Source: Aquipuribacter hungaricus (lineage in GTDB: Bacteria; Actinomycetota; Actinomycetes; Actinomycetales; JBBAYJ01). From it: a stretch of 64,000 nucleotides of DNA. The translations under genes were made by a program, and so were the position numbers. This document shows positions 58,006-64,000 of this stretch, piece after piece; the first letter of the stretch is position 1, and each line of letters starts with the position of its first letter. The notes beneath the pieces are model-generated. The model saw nothing but the letters and a program-made list of their open reading frames with translations, ran no database searches and was not told the DNA's origin. The stretch is taken from NCBI RefSeq assembly GCF_042663885.1, contig NZ_JBHSXV010000001.1, one strand, 5' to 3'.

Positions 58006-58596
58006 CTAGCGGGCGGACTCGTCCTCGTCCGCGCCGCCGAGCACGTCCTCGACGTGCAGGACGCCCTCGCGGTAGCGGCGGCCGAGCTCCTCGGTGAGCG
58101 CGTCGGCGGCGTGCTGCACGGCGGCGCGCTGCTCGCCGACGTCGTGCTGGAGCGCGTCGATCCGGGCGACGGCGGCGGCCAGGGCCTCGTCGTCCATGCC
58201 CGCGGGGTCGCTGAGGGCGGGGTCGGCGACGGCCGCCTCGGCGGCGCGGCGGTGCTCCCCGACGCGGCTGGGCTCGACCAGGCCGTGCTTGCCCATGCCG
58301 TGGCTCGGCCCGGGCGGGTCGGCCAGGGTCTTGGTGAGCGCCGCGACGAGCTCCTCGTCGGTGCTGCTCACGGCGCTGGCGTCCGCCCCGGGCGCTGCAC
58401 GGCGCTCCTGCTCGGCACGCAGCAGGTCCAGGCGGCCGTGCAGCAGGCGGCGGGCGTAGCTGAGGTCGGTCTCCTCCTGCTCGGCCTCGCCGCGGCGGGT
58501 GCGCAGCTGGTCGACCGGCAGGTCCTCGAGGCCGTCGAGGAAGCCCTCGCCCAGGACGAGGTCGATCCGGCGTCGGCCGCCAGGCTGCATCTGCAT
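58006..58596 (-). CDS. RsiG-family (AmfC-like) protein, c-di-GMP-type anti-sigma factor homologue
   Basis: A 196-residue helical protein of the family of Streptomyces RsiG, which binds c-di-GMP and the sporulation sigma factor WhiG. The family start RIDLVLGEGFLDGLEDLP and the long helices are clear. The RsiG signature E-x3-S-x2-R-x3-Q-x3-D appears as E42-S46-R49-H53-D57 in helix 1 and Q150-G154-R157-Q161-D165 in helix 2, so spacing is intact but three positions differ. It may bind c-di-GMP differently or not at all. ATG at 58596 follows TACGAT by seven bases. Confidence 0.85.
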   Translation of the reverse strand: MQMQPGGRRRIDLVLGEGFLDGLEDLPVDQLRTRRGEAEQEETDLSYARRLLHGRLDLLRAEQERRAAPGADASAVSSTDEELVAALTKTLADPPGPSHGMGKHGLVEPSRVGEHRRAAEAAVADPALSDPAGMDDEALAAAVARIDALQHDVGEQRAAVQHAADALTEELGRRYREGVLHVEDVLGGADEDESAR

Positions 58597-58603
58597 GTCA
58601 CGG

Positions 58604-58609
58604 ATCGTA
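58604..58609 (-). promoter_or_regulatory. Leaderless -10 (TACGAT) of the rsiG-like gene
   Basis: TACGAT precedes the ATG at 58596 by seven bases. Confidence 0.55.
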
Positions 58610-58655
58610 GGCCAGACCCCTCCGGCCCGTGAGGGTCCCGCGCGCGTCGGGCGTC

Positions 58656-59519
58656 TCAGGGCCGCGCGGGCAGGCCGAGCAGCTCGCGGGCGCCGGCGAC
58701 GTCCATCGGCGGGCGCTGGAGCGTGGTCGCCACCCCGGCGGCCCGGGCGACGAGGTCGGCGTTGGAGGCGACGGGGACCGGCCCGTCGGGCCCGCGGCCC
58801 CACACCACCGTGTCCTCCATGCCGACGCGCAGGTGGCCGCCGGCCGACAGCGACGCGGCGAGGACCGGCAGGTGCGAGCGCCCGATCCCGGTCGCCGACC
58901 ACGACGTCACCTGCTCCGGCATCGCGGCGACGCAGGCGACCAGGGCGTCGGTGGTGCCGGGCATGCCGCCGGGGACGCCCATGACCAGGTCGACGTGGAC
59001 CCTGCCCCCGGCGGGCAGGCCCTCGCGGTCGAGGAGCCGGCGCAGCGTCGTCAGCTGTCCCAGGTCGAAGACCTCGAACTCGGGCACGATGCCGCGGTCC
59101 CGGCTCTCGCGGAACAGCTCGACGACGAAGCCCCACGGGTTCATGAACACGTCGTCGCCGAAGTTCACCGTGCCGAGGGTGAGGCTGCACGAGTCGGGCT
59201 CCGCGTCGAGCACGCGCAGCCTCTCGGGCATCGGGTCGTGGACGCTGCCGCCCGTCGACAGCTGGACCACCAGCGACGAGGACTCGCGGACCGCGGCGAC
59301 GACCTCGCGCACCCGGGGCAGGTCGAGCGTCGGCTCGTGGGCGGCGTCCCGGACGTGGATGTGGACCATCGCGGCGCCGACCGCCTCGCACGCGGCGGCC
59401 TCGGCGGCGATCTCCTCGGGTGTCGTCGGCAGCTGCGGGACCTCGTCCTTGCGCTGCTCGGCGCCGGTCGGGGCGACCGTGATGAGGGTCGTGGCCGGAC
59501 GGTCGAGGAAGCGGCTCAC
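58656..59519 (-). CDS. DUF849 beta-keto acid cleavage enzyme (BKACE)
   Basis: A 287-residue TIM-barrel enzyme of the BKACE family, zinc enzymes that condense a beta-keto acid with acetyl-CoA (for example 3-keto-5-aminohexanoate cleavage). The zinc motif is MVHIHVRD, with TVAPTGAEQRKDEVPQLP at the start and SWSATGIGRSHLPV and GGHLRVGMEDTVV towards the end. Substrate specificity cannot be read. GTG at 59519 overlaps the ygfZ stop (GTGA), making it the last gene of a four-gene operon. Confidence 0.88.
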   Translation of the reverse strand: MSRFLDRPATTLITVAPTGAEQRKDEVPQLPTTPEEIAAEAAACEAVGAAMVHIHVRDAAHEPTLDLPRVREVVAAVRESSSLVVQLSTGGSVHDPMPERLRVLDAEPDSCSLTLGTVNFGDDVFMNPWGFVVELFRESRDRGIVPEFEVFDLGQLTTLRRLLDREGLPAGGRVHVDLVMGVPGGMPGTTDALVACVAAMPEQVTSWSATGIGRSHLPVLAASLSAGGHLRVGMEDTVVWGRGPDGPVPVASNADLVARAAGVATTLQRPPMDVAGARELLGLPARP

Positions 59520-60520
59520 GGGCGGACCAGCACGTCCTGCGCCGCAGCCACCCCGTCGGCGTCGAGCACGGCGTCGGCGGGGGTGTTCCGCTTGACCACG
59601 CCGAGCGCGACCGGTCCGAGCTCGTGGTGCCGGGCCACCGTGGTGAGGCGGCCGACGACCTTCTCGCCGAGCCGCAGCTCGGTCCCGGGGGCGGGCAGCA
59701 GGTGACCGGACCCGTCCAGGTGCAGCAGGACGACGCGACGCGGCGGGCGGCCGAGGTTGTGGACCCGCGCCACGGTCTCCTGGCCGCGGTAGCAGCCCTT
59801 CTGCAGGTGCACCGCCGTGCGCAGCAGGTCCAGCTCGTGCGGGATGGTCCGGTGGTCGGTCTCCCGCAGGTGGCGCGGCCGGCCGGCGGCGACGCGGAGC
59901 GCCTCCAGGGCCCAGGTGCCGGCACGGGGGCGCTCGGCGAGCGTGGCGAGCAGGTCCCCGCGCGGGACGACGACCTCGCGGAACGCCCACCCGCGGCCGA
60001 CGTGCTCCAGGTCGGTGCTGCCGTAGGCGACGGACACCTCGCCGGTGCGGGGCCAGGGGTCCACCCACGCCACCGGCTCGCCGACGACGGACTCGCGGGC
60101 GACGGGCTCGCCGACGACCGCCCACTGCGCCGTGACGTCGGCGACCTCGACCCGGAGCATGAAGCGCATCCGGTCCAGGTAGGCGACGAGGTCGGCCGCG
60201 GTCGAGGCCTCGACGACCAGCCACGTCGTCGTGCCGTCGTCGACCAGGTGCAGCACGTGCTCGATGTGCCCGTGCGGGCTCAGGAGCAGCGCCTCGACGG
60301 AGTGCCGCGGCCGCAGCGTGTCGAGCTTCTGGCTGGACAGGCTGTTGAGCCAGGTGAGCCGGTCCGGACCGGTGACGGTGACCACGCCGCGGTGGGACAG
60401 GTCGACGACGGCCAGGCCCTCCTCGAGCAGGCGCTGCTCGCGCAGCGGGTCGCCGTAGTGGGCGGGCACGCCGCCGTCCAGGCCGTCGCCGACGACAGCG
60501 TCGGCCGCGGTGCCGCTCAC
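59516..60520 (-). CDS. ygfZ: YgfZ-family folate-binding Fe-S cluster assembly protein
   Basis: A 334-residue protein related to glycine-cleavage T protein. YgfZ uses tetrahydrofolate to help assemble or repair certain Fe-S enzymes. The signature KGCYRGQETVAR is present near residue 250, with LSHRGVVTVTGPDRLTWLNSL near residue 45. A short internal duplication (AVVGEPVARESVVGEPVA) arises from a direct repeat in the DNA near 60075-60120. GTG at 60520 overlaps the nitrobindin stop (GTGA). Confidence 0.9.
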   Translation of the reverse strand: MSGTAADAVVGDGLDGGVPAHYGDPLREQRLLEEGLAVVDLSHRGVVTVTGPDRLTWLNSLSSQKLDTLRPRHSVEALLLSPHGHIEHVLHLVDDGTTTWLVVEASTAADLVAYLDRMRFMLRVEVADVTAQWAVVGEPVARESVVGEPVAWVDPWPRTGEVSVAYGSTDLEHVGRGWAFREVVVPRGDLLATLAERPRAGTWALEALRVAAGRPRHLRETDHRTIPHELDLLRTAVHLQKGCYRGQETVARVHNLGRPPRRVVLLHLDGSGHLLPAPGTELRLGEKVVGRLTTVARHHELGPVALGVVKRNTPADAVLDADGVAAAQDVLVRP

Positions 60521-61095
60521 GCGACCTTCTTCAGCCGGGCGGAGGCGTGCGAGGTCATCCGCTGCCCGACCGCGGCCATGTCCATCGCCCACAGCAGGTC
60601 CCCCGCGACGTAGCCGTACAGCCGGGTGCCGGCCGAGTAGTCCTTGGCGTCGCGCGAGCGGGCGACCAGCTCGGTGCTCAGCTCGATCTTGCCGGCGTGC
60701 GCCTGGCCCAGGTACTGCTCGACGTAGCCCATGGGGTGCGCCAGCAGCAGCTCGACCTCGGTGCCGTCGAGCCCGGCCTCGCCGGACGGCACGCGCCAGA
60801 ACCCGGTCTCGGTGGCCAGCGGCGCGCCCAGCGAGCCGTCCTCGGCCAGGGCCCAGGTGCGGGAGTCCCAGCGCAGGAACGGGCGCCCGTCGTGGCTGAC
60901 GACGACCTCCTGGCCGAACGGGACGGCCTGCTCCATGGACGGGTACGTCACCTCGCCGGCGCCCTGCCAGGTGCCGACGAGCCAGCCGATCGCCACGAGC
61001 GGGCGCGCGAGGTCCTCGGGCAGCTCGATGGGCCGCGCCTGGAGCCGCCCCGCCGGGGCGGACGGCGCGGCGTGCTGTGCGTCGGGGCCCGCCAC
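60517..61095 (-). CDS. Nitrobindin / FABP-like heme-binding protein (DUF1794)
   Basis: A 192-residue beta-barrel protein. The nitrobindin motif GxWxGxG appears as GTWQGAG (about 41-47), followed by YPSMEQAVPFGQEVVVSH, HPMGYVEQYLG and the C-terminal TSHASARLKKV, whose His is the heme ligand in nitrobindins; these isomerise peroxynitrite or handle NO. GTG at 61095 has no clear ribosome site and lies 27 bases after the small membrane peptide gene, so translational coupling is likely. Confidence 0.9.
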   Translation of the reverse strand: MAGPDAQHAAPSAPAGRLQARPIELPEDLARPLVAIGWLVGTWQGAGEVTYPSMEQAVPFGQEVVVSHDGRPFLRWDSRTWALAEDGSLGAPLATETGFWRVPSGEAGLDGTEVELLLAHPMGYVEQYLGQAHAGKIELSTELVARSRDAKDYSAGTRLYGYVAGDLLWAMDMAAVGQRMTSHASARLKKVA

Positions 61096-61121
61096 GGGGG
61101 GCGCCGGCGTCCGGTCGGCGC

Positions 61122-61223
61122 TCAGCGCTGGCCGGCGAACAGCTTGTAGAGCACGACCAGGCTGACCCAGCCGATCGCGAGGGACGACAGGACGAGAAGT
61201 CCGGTGAACACGGCCTCGAGCAT
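61122..61223 (-). CDS. 33-residue single-helix membrane peptide
   Basis: A short ORF from ATG at 61223: it begins MLEAVFTGLLVLSSL, is hydrophobic for about 22 residues and ends with YKLFAGQR, an inside-positive pattern. TACGAT sits six bases before the ATG and the nitrobindin gene follows 27 bases after its stop, so it looks like the first gene of that operon. I recall small membrane proteins in this position in other actinobacteria but cannot name a family. Confidence 0.65.
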   Translation of the reverse strand: MLEAVFTGLLVLSSLAIGWVSLVVLYKLFAGQR

Positions 61224-61229
61224 CTGCTC

Positions 61230-61239
61230 ATCGTAGCCT
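61230..61239. promoter_or_regulatory. Overlapping divergent leaderless -10 boxes
   Basis: The minus-strand TACGAT (61230-61235) and the plus-strand TAGCCT (61234-61239) share two bases. They lie six bases from the ATG at 61223 and seven bases from the GTG at 61247 respectively. Confidence 0.6.
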
Positions 61240-61246
61240 CGGCCCG

Positions 61247-61654
61247 GTGACCGAGACCGCCGCCCAGGCCCCCCGTCCGACGCCCCCGCCCGCGCTCGTG
61301 GTCAAGGTCACCTGCGGCGCCGAGGAGCCCGAGCGCTGCACCCAGGGCCTCACGGTCGCCGCGACCGCGCTGGCCTCGGGGGCGCGGGTGTCGCTGTGGC
61401 TCACCGGTGGTGCCGTCGCGCTCGCGGTCCGCGGGGCGGAGGGGTTCGAGCTCGCCCATGCCGCCGACCCGCTGGAGCTGCTCGCCGCCGTGCTGGAGGC
61501 CGGGCCGGGGGAGGGGCAGGTGACCGTGTGCACCCAGTGCGCGGCGCGCCGGGGCCTGGAGCAGGACGACCTTCTTCCGGGCGTGCGCGTCGCCGGGGCG
61601 GCGGTGTTCGTCGCCGAGGCGCTCGACCCGGCCGCCACGGCGCTCGTCTACTGA
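61247..61654 (+). CDS. DsrE-family protein
   Basis: A 135-residue protein of the DsrE/DsrF-like fold, small sulfur-relay or peroxiredoxin-like proteins. The core starts LVVKVTCGAEEPERCTQGLTVAATAL, then VSLWLTGGAVALAVRG and QVTVCTQCAARRGLEQDDLLPGV, with a CTQC pair as possible sulfur carrier. The exact role is unknown. GTG at 61247 is seven bases after TAGCCT. Confidence 0.8.
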   Translation: MTETAAQAPRPTPPPALVVKVTCGAEEPERCTQGLTVAATALASGARVSLWLTGGAVALAVRGAEGFELAHAADPLELLAAVLEAGPGEGQVTVCTQCAARRGLEQDDLLPGVRVAGAAVFVAEALDPAATALVY

Positions 61655-61703
61655 CGGGACGTCCCTGCCGAGACCGGCACCGGGGTCGAGACCAGTACCG
61701 GGT

Positions 61704-62486
61704 TCAGGGCAGGGTGAGCCGCGCCCCGACGTGGACCGCCAGGCCCGCGGCCAGGACGCAGGCAGCGCCGGCGGAGACCGCGGCCCGCCGGTGCGACGTG
61801 GTCGGCTGGCGGTAGAGCAGCACGTGCATGCCGGCCGTCGTCCCGCCCGCGACCGCCCCGACGACGAGCGCCTCGACCACGCCGGGCAGCGACGGCAGCC
61901 CGCTCGACGCGGCCCCGGCGAGCAGCCCGCCGGACAGCACCGACAGGGGCAGCGTGAGGGCCCGGGGCCACGGCAGGGTCATGGTGAGGGCGGCGGCCGC
62001 GCAGCCCAGCCCGCCCGCGACGGCGGCCCCGACGCTGCCCGTCCCGGCGTCGGCGACGAGCCACCCGGTACCCAGCAGGACGACGGCCTGGCCGGTCACG
62101 GTGGCCGACACGGACTCCACGAGCCGCGGCCGCCCGTCCCGGCGTCCCATCTGGTGGACGAAGGCGCCGATGATCCCGAGGGCGAACACGGACGGCACCC
62201 AGCGCAGCGCGTCCTGCCCGCCGAGCGACACCACGACGGCCCCGACGGCGCCCGTCAGGGTCACGACCCAGCCCACGCCCCAGCCCACCGGGACCTGGAG
62301 CAGCCGGGTCCAGCCGTAGCCCACGGCGGCCACGACCGCGACGTACGCGGCCGGGATCCACCAGCGCCCGTCGACGTCGCGCAGCAGCAGCGGCAGGAGC
62401 GCGACAGCGGCCGCCGCCACCAGCGCCCCGAGCAGGACGAGCAGGCGGGCGAGCACCCGGGCATCGTGCCACGGGGCCTCCGGCAC
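61704..62486 (-). CDS. Polytopic membrane protein of unknown function
   Basis: A 260-residue integral membrane protein with seven or eight hydrophobic segments (for example LARLLVLLGALVAAAAVALLP and VGWVVTLTGAVGAVVVSLGG) and short loops; HQMGRRDGRPRLVES in the middle is the main polar loop. I do not recognise a transporter motif. GTG at 62486 has AGGA six bases upstream. It is divergent from the GlnR-like gene with 70 bases between. Confidence 0.8.
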   Translation of the reverse strand: MPEAPWHDARVLARLLVLLGALVAAAAVALLPLLLRDVDGRWWIPAAYVAVVAAVGYGWTRLLQVPVGWGVGWVVTLTGAVGAVVVSLGGQDALRWVPSVFALGIIGAFVHQMGRRDGRPRLVESVSATVTGQAVVLLGTGWLVADAGTGSVGAAVAGGLGCAAAALTMTLPWPRALTLPLSVLSGGLLAGAASSGLPSLPGVVEALVVGAVAGGTTAGMHVLLYRQPTTSHRRAAVSAGAACVLAAGLAVHVGARLTLP

Positions 62487-62490
62487 GCCC

Positions 62491-62496
62491 TATCCT
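62491..62496 (+). promoter_or_regulatory. -10 element (TATCCT) of the glnR-like gene
   Basis: TATCCT precedes the GTG at 62557 by about 60 bases, leaving a leader that includes the AGGAGG ribosome site. Confidence 0.4.
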
Positions 62497-62556
62497 GCGG
62501 CACCACGGCCTGATCAGCGCCGGGAGCGCGACGCACGAGCACGAGGAGGCGCCAGG

Positions 62557-63324
62557 GTGGCCAGACTCGTCCTGCTCGGCGACGCGCTCAGCCCCTCCAC
62601 CCGGGCGCTGCCCGCCCTGGCTCTGCTGCCCCACCGCGTCGACGTGCTGCCCGGCACGCCCGGCGCGCTGGTCGACCTCGGCGACCCCGACGTCGTCCTC
62701 GTCGACTGCCTGCGCGACCTGGCCGCCGCCCGCTCGCTGTGCCGGCTGCTGCGGACCACGCTGCCGGACCTGCCGGTCGTCGCGGTGATGACCGAGGGCG
62801 GCCTCGCGGCGGTGTCCGGCGACTGGGGCCTCACCGACGTCGTGCTCGGCGACGCCGGCCCCGCCGAGGTCGACGCCCGGCTCCGCCTCGCGGTCGCCCG
62901 CCAGGCGCCGGCCGAGGTCGACGACGCCCCGGGCGAGGTCGTGGCCGGCGACGTGGTCATCGACGAGAGCACGTACACCGCGCGGGTGCGGCGCCAGGTC
63001 CTCGACCTCACGTACAAGGAGTTCGAGCTCCTCAAGTTCCTCGCCACGCACCCCGGCCGGGTGTTCACCCGCGCGCAGCTGCTGCAGGAGGTGTGGGGCT
63101 ACGACTACTTCGGCGGCACCCGCACCGTCGACGTCCACGTCCGTCGGCTGCGGGCCAAGCTCGGCCCGGAGCACGAGCACCTCATCGGCACCGTCCGCAA
63201 CGTCGGCTACCGCCTGGTGGTCGGCCGGGCGCCCGCGGGGGACGAGGCCGGCGACGACAGCCCGCCGGACGGGCACCCGCCCGGGGCCGTCGTGGGCGCG
63301 GGCACCCGGGGGCAGCCCGCGTAG
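62557..63324 (+). CDS. GlnR-like orphan OmpR-family regulator
   Basis: A 255-residue regulator. The receiver-like domain (1 to about 115) keeps an aspartate in VVLVDCLRDLAAARSLCRLL but lacks the normal acidic pair, as in GlnR, the phosphorylation-independent nitrogen regulator. The winged-helix domain is standard: LDLTYKEFELLKFLATHPGRVFTRAQLLQEVWGYDYFGGTRTVDVHVRRLRAKLG. The position directly upstream of mshD matches mycobacterial glnR. GTG at 62557 has AGGAGG eight bases upstream. No kinase is adjacent. Confidence 0.85.
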   Translation: MARLVLLGDALSPSTRALPALALLPHRVDVLPGTPGALVDLGDPDVVLVDCLRDLAAARSLCRLLRTTLPDLPVVAVMTEGGLAAVSGDWGLTDVVLGDAGPAEVDARLRLAVARQAPAEVDDAPGEVVAGDVVIDESTYTARVRRQVLDLTYKEFELLKFLATHPGRVFTRAQLLQEVWGYDYFGGTRTVDVHVRRLRAKLGPEHEHLIGTVRNVGYRLVVGRAPAGDEAGDDSPPDGHPPGAVVGAGTRGQPA

Positions 63325-63327
63325 GGT
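63322..63327 (+). promoter_or_regulatory. Leaderless -10 (TAGGGT) of mshD containing the glnR stop codon
   Basis: The TAG stop of the upstream regulator (63322-63324) forms the first three bases of TAGGGT, which precedes the mshD ATG at 63334 by six bases. Confidence 0.55.
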
Positions 63328-63333
63328 CGCCGC

Positions 63334-64000
63334 ATGAGCAGCGAGCCCGCCGTGGACCAGGGCGTGGAGCGCGCCGACCGCCTGGGCCCCGCCGACGTCC
63401 GGGACGTCCTGGGGCTGGTCGCGCGGGCCGCGGACGCCGACGGGGTCGCCCCGCTCAGCGAGCACGTCCTGCTCCACCTGCGCAGCGGCGGGCAGGAGCC
63501 AGGCCGGCACCTGCTCCTCCGCGACCCCGCCGGCGCGGGGGTGGTCGGGTACGCCCACCTGGACCCGACCGACCCGGTCGAGGGCTCCTCGGCCGAGCTC
63601 GTCGTCGACCCCGCGCACCGCCGCCGCGGCCACGGCCGCGTCCTCGTCGGCGCGCTGCTCGACCTCGCCGCCTCGCTCGGCGACGGCCGGCTGCGGCTGT
63701 GGGCGCACGGCGAGTCCCCCGACGCGGGCGCGCTCGCCGCCGCGATGGGCTTCGACCGGGTCCGCGAGCTGTGGCAGATGCGCCGCAGCCTGTACGCGTC
63801 GCTGCCGCGGCCCGAGGTGCCGGAGGGGGTGCGGCTGCGGATCTTCCGCCCGGGCGACGAGGACGCGCTGCTCGCGGTCAACGCCGCCGCCTTCGCCGAC
63901 CACCCCGAGCAGGGCCGGTGGACCCGCGCCGACGTCGACGCCCGCGTCGCCGAGGACTGGTTCGACCCCGAGGGGGTGTTCCTCGCCGAGCGGGCGGACG
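63334..64000 (+). CDS. mshD: Mycothiol synthase, N-terminal part (cut by the right edge)
   Basis: The first 222 residues of a GNAT acetyltransferase of the MshD type, which acetylates Cys-GlcN-Ins in the last step of mycothiol synthesis. The protein has two GNAT domains; the first is complete here with the acetyl-CoA loop VVDPAHRRRGHGRVLVGALLDLAA, and the second starts at EGVRLRIFRPGDEDALLAVNAAAFADHPEQGRWT, the acceptor-binding side. ATG at 63334 fits the leaderless promoter. With mshA it confirms mycothiol use. Confidence 0.92.
   Translation, partial: MSSEPAVDQGVERADRLGPADVRDVLGLVARAADADGVAPLSEHVLLHLRSGGQEPGRHLLLRDPAGAGVVGYAHLDPTDPVEGSSAELVVDPAHRRRGHGRVLVGALLDLAASLGDGRLRLWAHGESPDAGALAAAMGFDRVRELWQMRRSLYASLPRPEVPEGVRLRIFRPGDEDALLAVNAAAFADHPEQGRWTRADVDARVAEDWFDPEGVFLAERAD

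Noticed and set aside
61660..61703. Imperfect direct repeat (GAGACCGGCACCGGGGTC and a variant) after the DsrE gene
   Set aside because: Only two diverged copies in a 49-base gap between convergent genes; not distinguishable from chance in GC-rich sequence.
1..64000. tRNA, rRNA or prophage/integrase genes
   Set aside because: Reading both strands I found no tRNA-like cloverleaf, no rRNA sequence and no transposase or integrase frame.

Overview
The window is very GC-rich (about three quarters G+C by eye, codon third positions almost all G or C) and comes from an actinomycete chromosome. The lineage markers are mycothiol genes (mshA, and mshD at the right edge), F420-type LLM oxidoreductases, carD, an HBHA-like gene, an RsiG-family gene and a GlnR-like regulator. 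Several blocks keep the gene order known from Mycobacterium: ispF-ispD-carD with a divergent lpqE-like lipoprotein, regX3-senX3 near gpmA-ybjN-mshA, the DUF2516-hbhA-XRE trio, and nitrobindin/YgfZ close to glnR-mshD. IspD and IspF are separate proteins. The genus cannot be fixed from this sequence; a Micrococcales-like actinobacterium is a reasonable guess. I saw no tRNA, rRNA, CRISPR array, prophage or insertion sequence.

Layout. Positions 1-10.2 kb hold an unknown minus-strand pair, a luciferase-like oxidoreductase, a TupA-type ATP-grasp protein and a 2296-residue secreted mosaic enzyme with its own promoter and a 19-bp-stem terminator. Positions 10.3-20.5 kb hold DNA repair (mug), a NYN nuclease-like protein, a SWIM-SNF2 helicase, a serine hydrolase, a RibD-like reductase, a secreted nucleotidase, an SRPBCC protein and a thioredoxin-reductase-like flavoprotein. 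Positions 20.6-27.4 kb are an exported-protein zone: a His-rich HExxH protein with Ig-like repeats, a metallo-beta-lactamase-fold enzyme, an F420 oxidoreductase, an Asp-rich lipoprotein and a lectin-CAP fusion. Positions 27.5-31.4 kb are a dicarboxylate symporter with a divergent CitA/CitB-like two-component pair. Positions 31.4-38.6 kb carry a three-unit tandem repeat, a copD plus two-CorC operon preceded by a small upstream ORF, and a molybdate operon (HTH-Mop regulator, modA, modB, modC) behind a palindromic operator. Positions 38.6-44.8 kb are an ABC-2 exporter, a LolA/RseB-like protein, PHP-ispF-ispD and carD. Positions 45-51.3 kb are the lpqE-like gene, regX3-senX3 divergent from phoU, gpmA, ybjN and mshA. 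Positions 51.4-58.6 kb are a methyltransferase, an unusual one-regulator/two-kinase system, dtd, DUF2516, the HBHA-like gene, its XRE neighbour and rsiG. Positions 58.6-64 kb are an operon of a 33-residue membrane peptide, nitrobindin, YgfZ and a DUF849 enzyme, then a DsrE protein, a membrane protein, glnR and the start of mshD.

Expression logic visible in the sequence. At least thirteen genes have a TA-N3-T -10 box only 6-8 bases before the start codon, the signature of leaderless transcripts. Inside operons the dominant junction is the 4-base GTGA overlap (thirteen cases). Several putative operators are visible: a palindrome centred on the -10 of the giant secreted enzyme, a 16-bp inverted repeat next to the -10 of the mod operon, a palindrome over the -10 of carD, and three TGCTWGCA octamers spaced one helical turn apart across the promoter of the XRE-hbhA operon.
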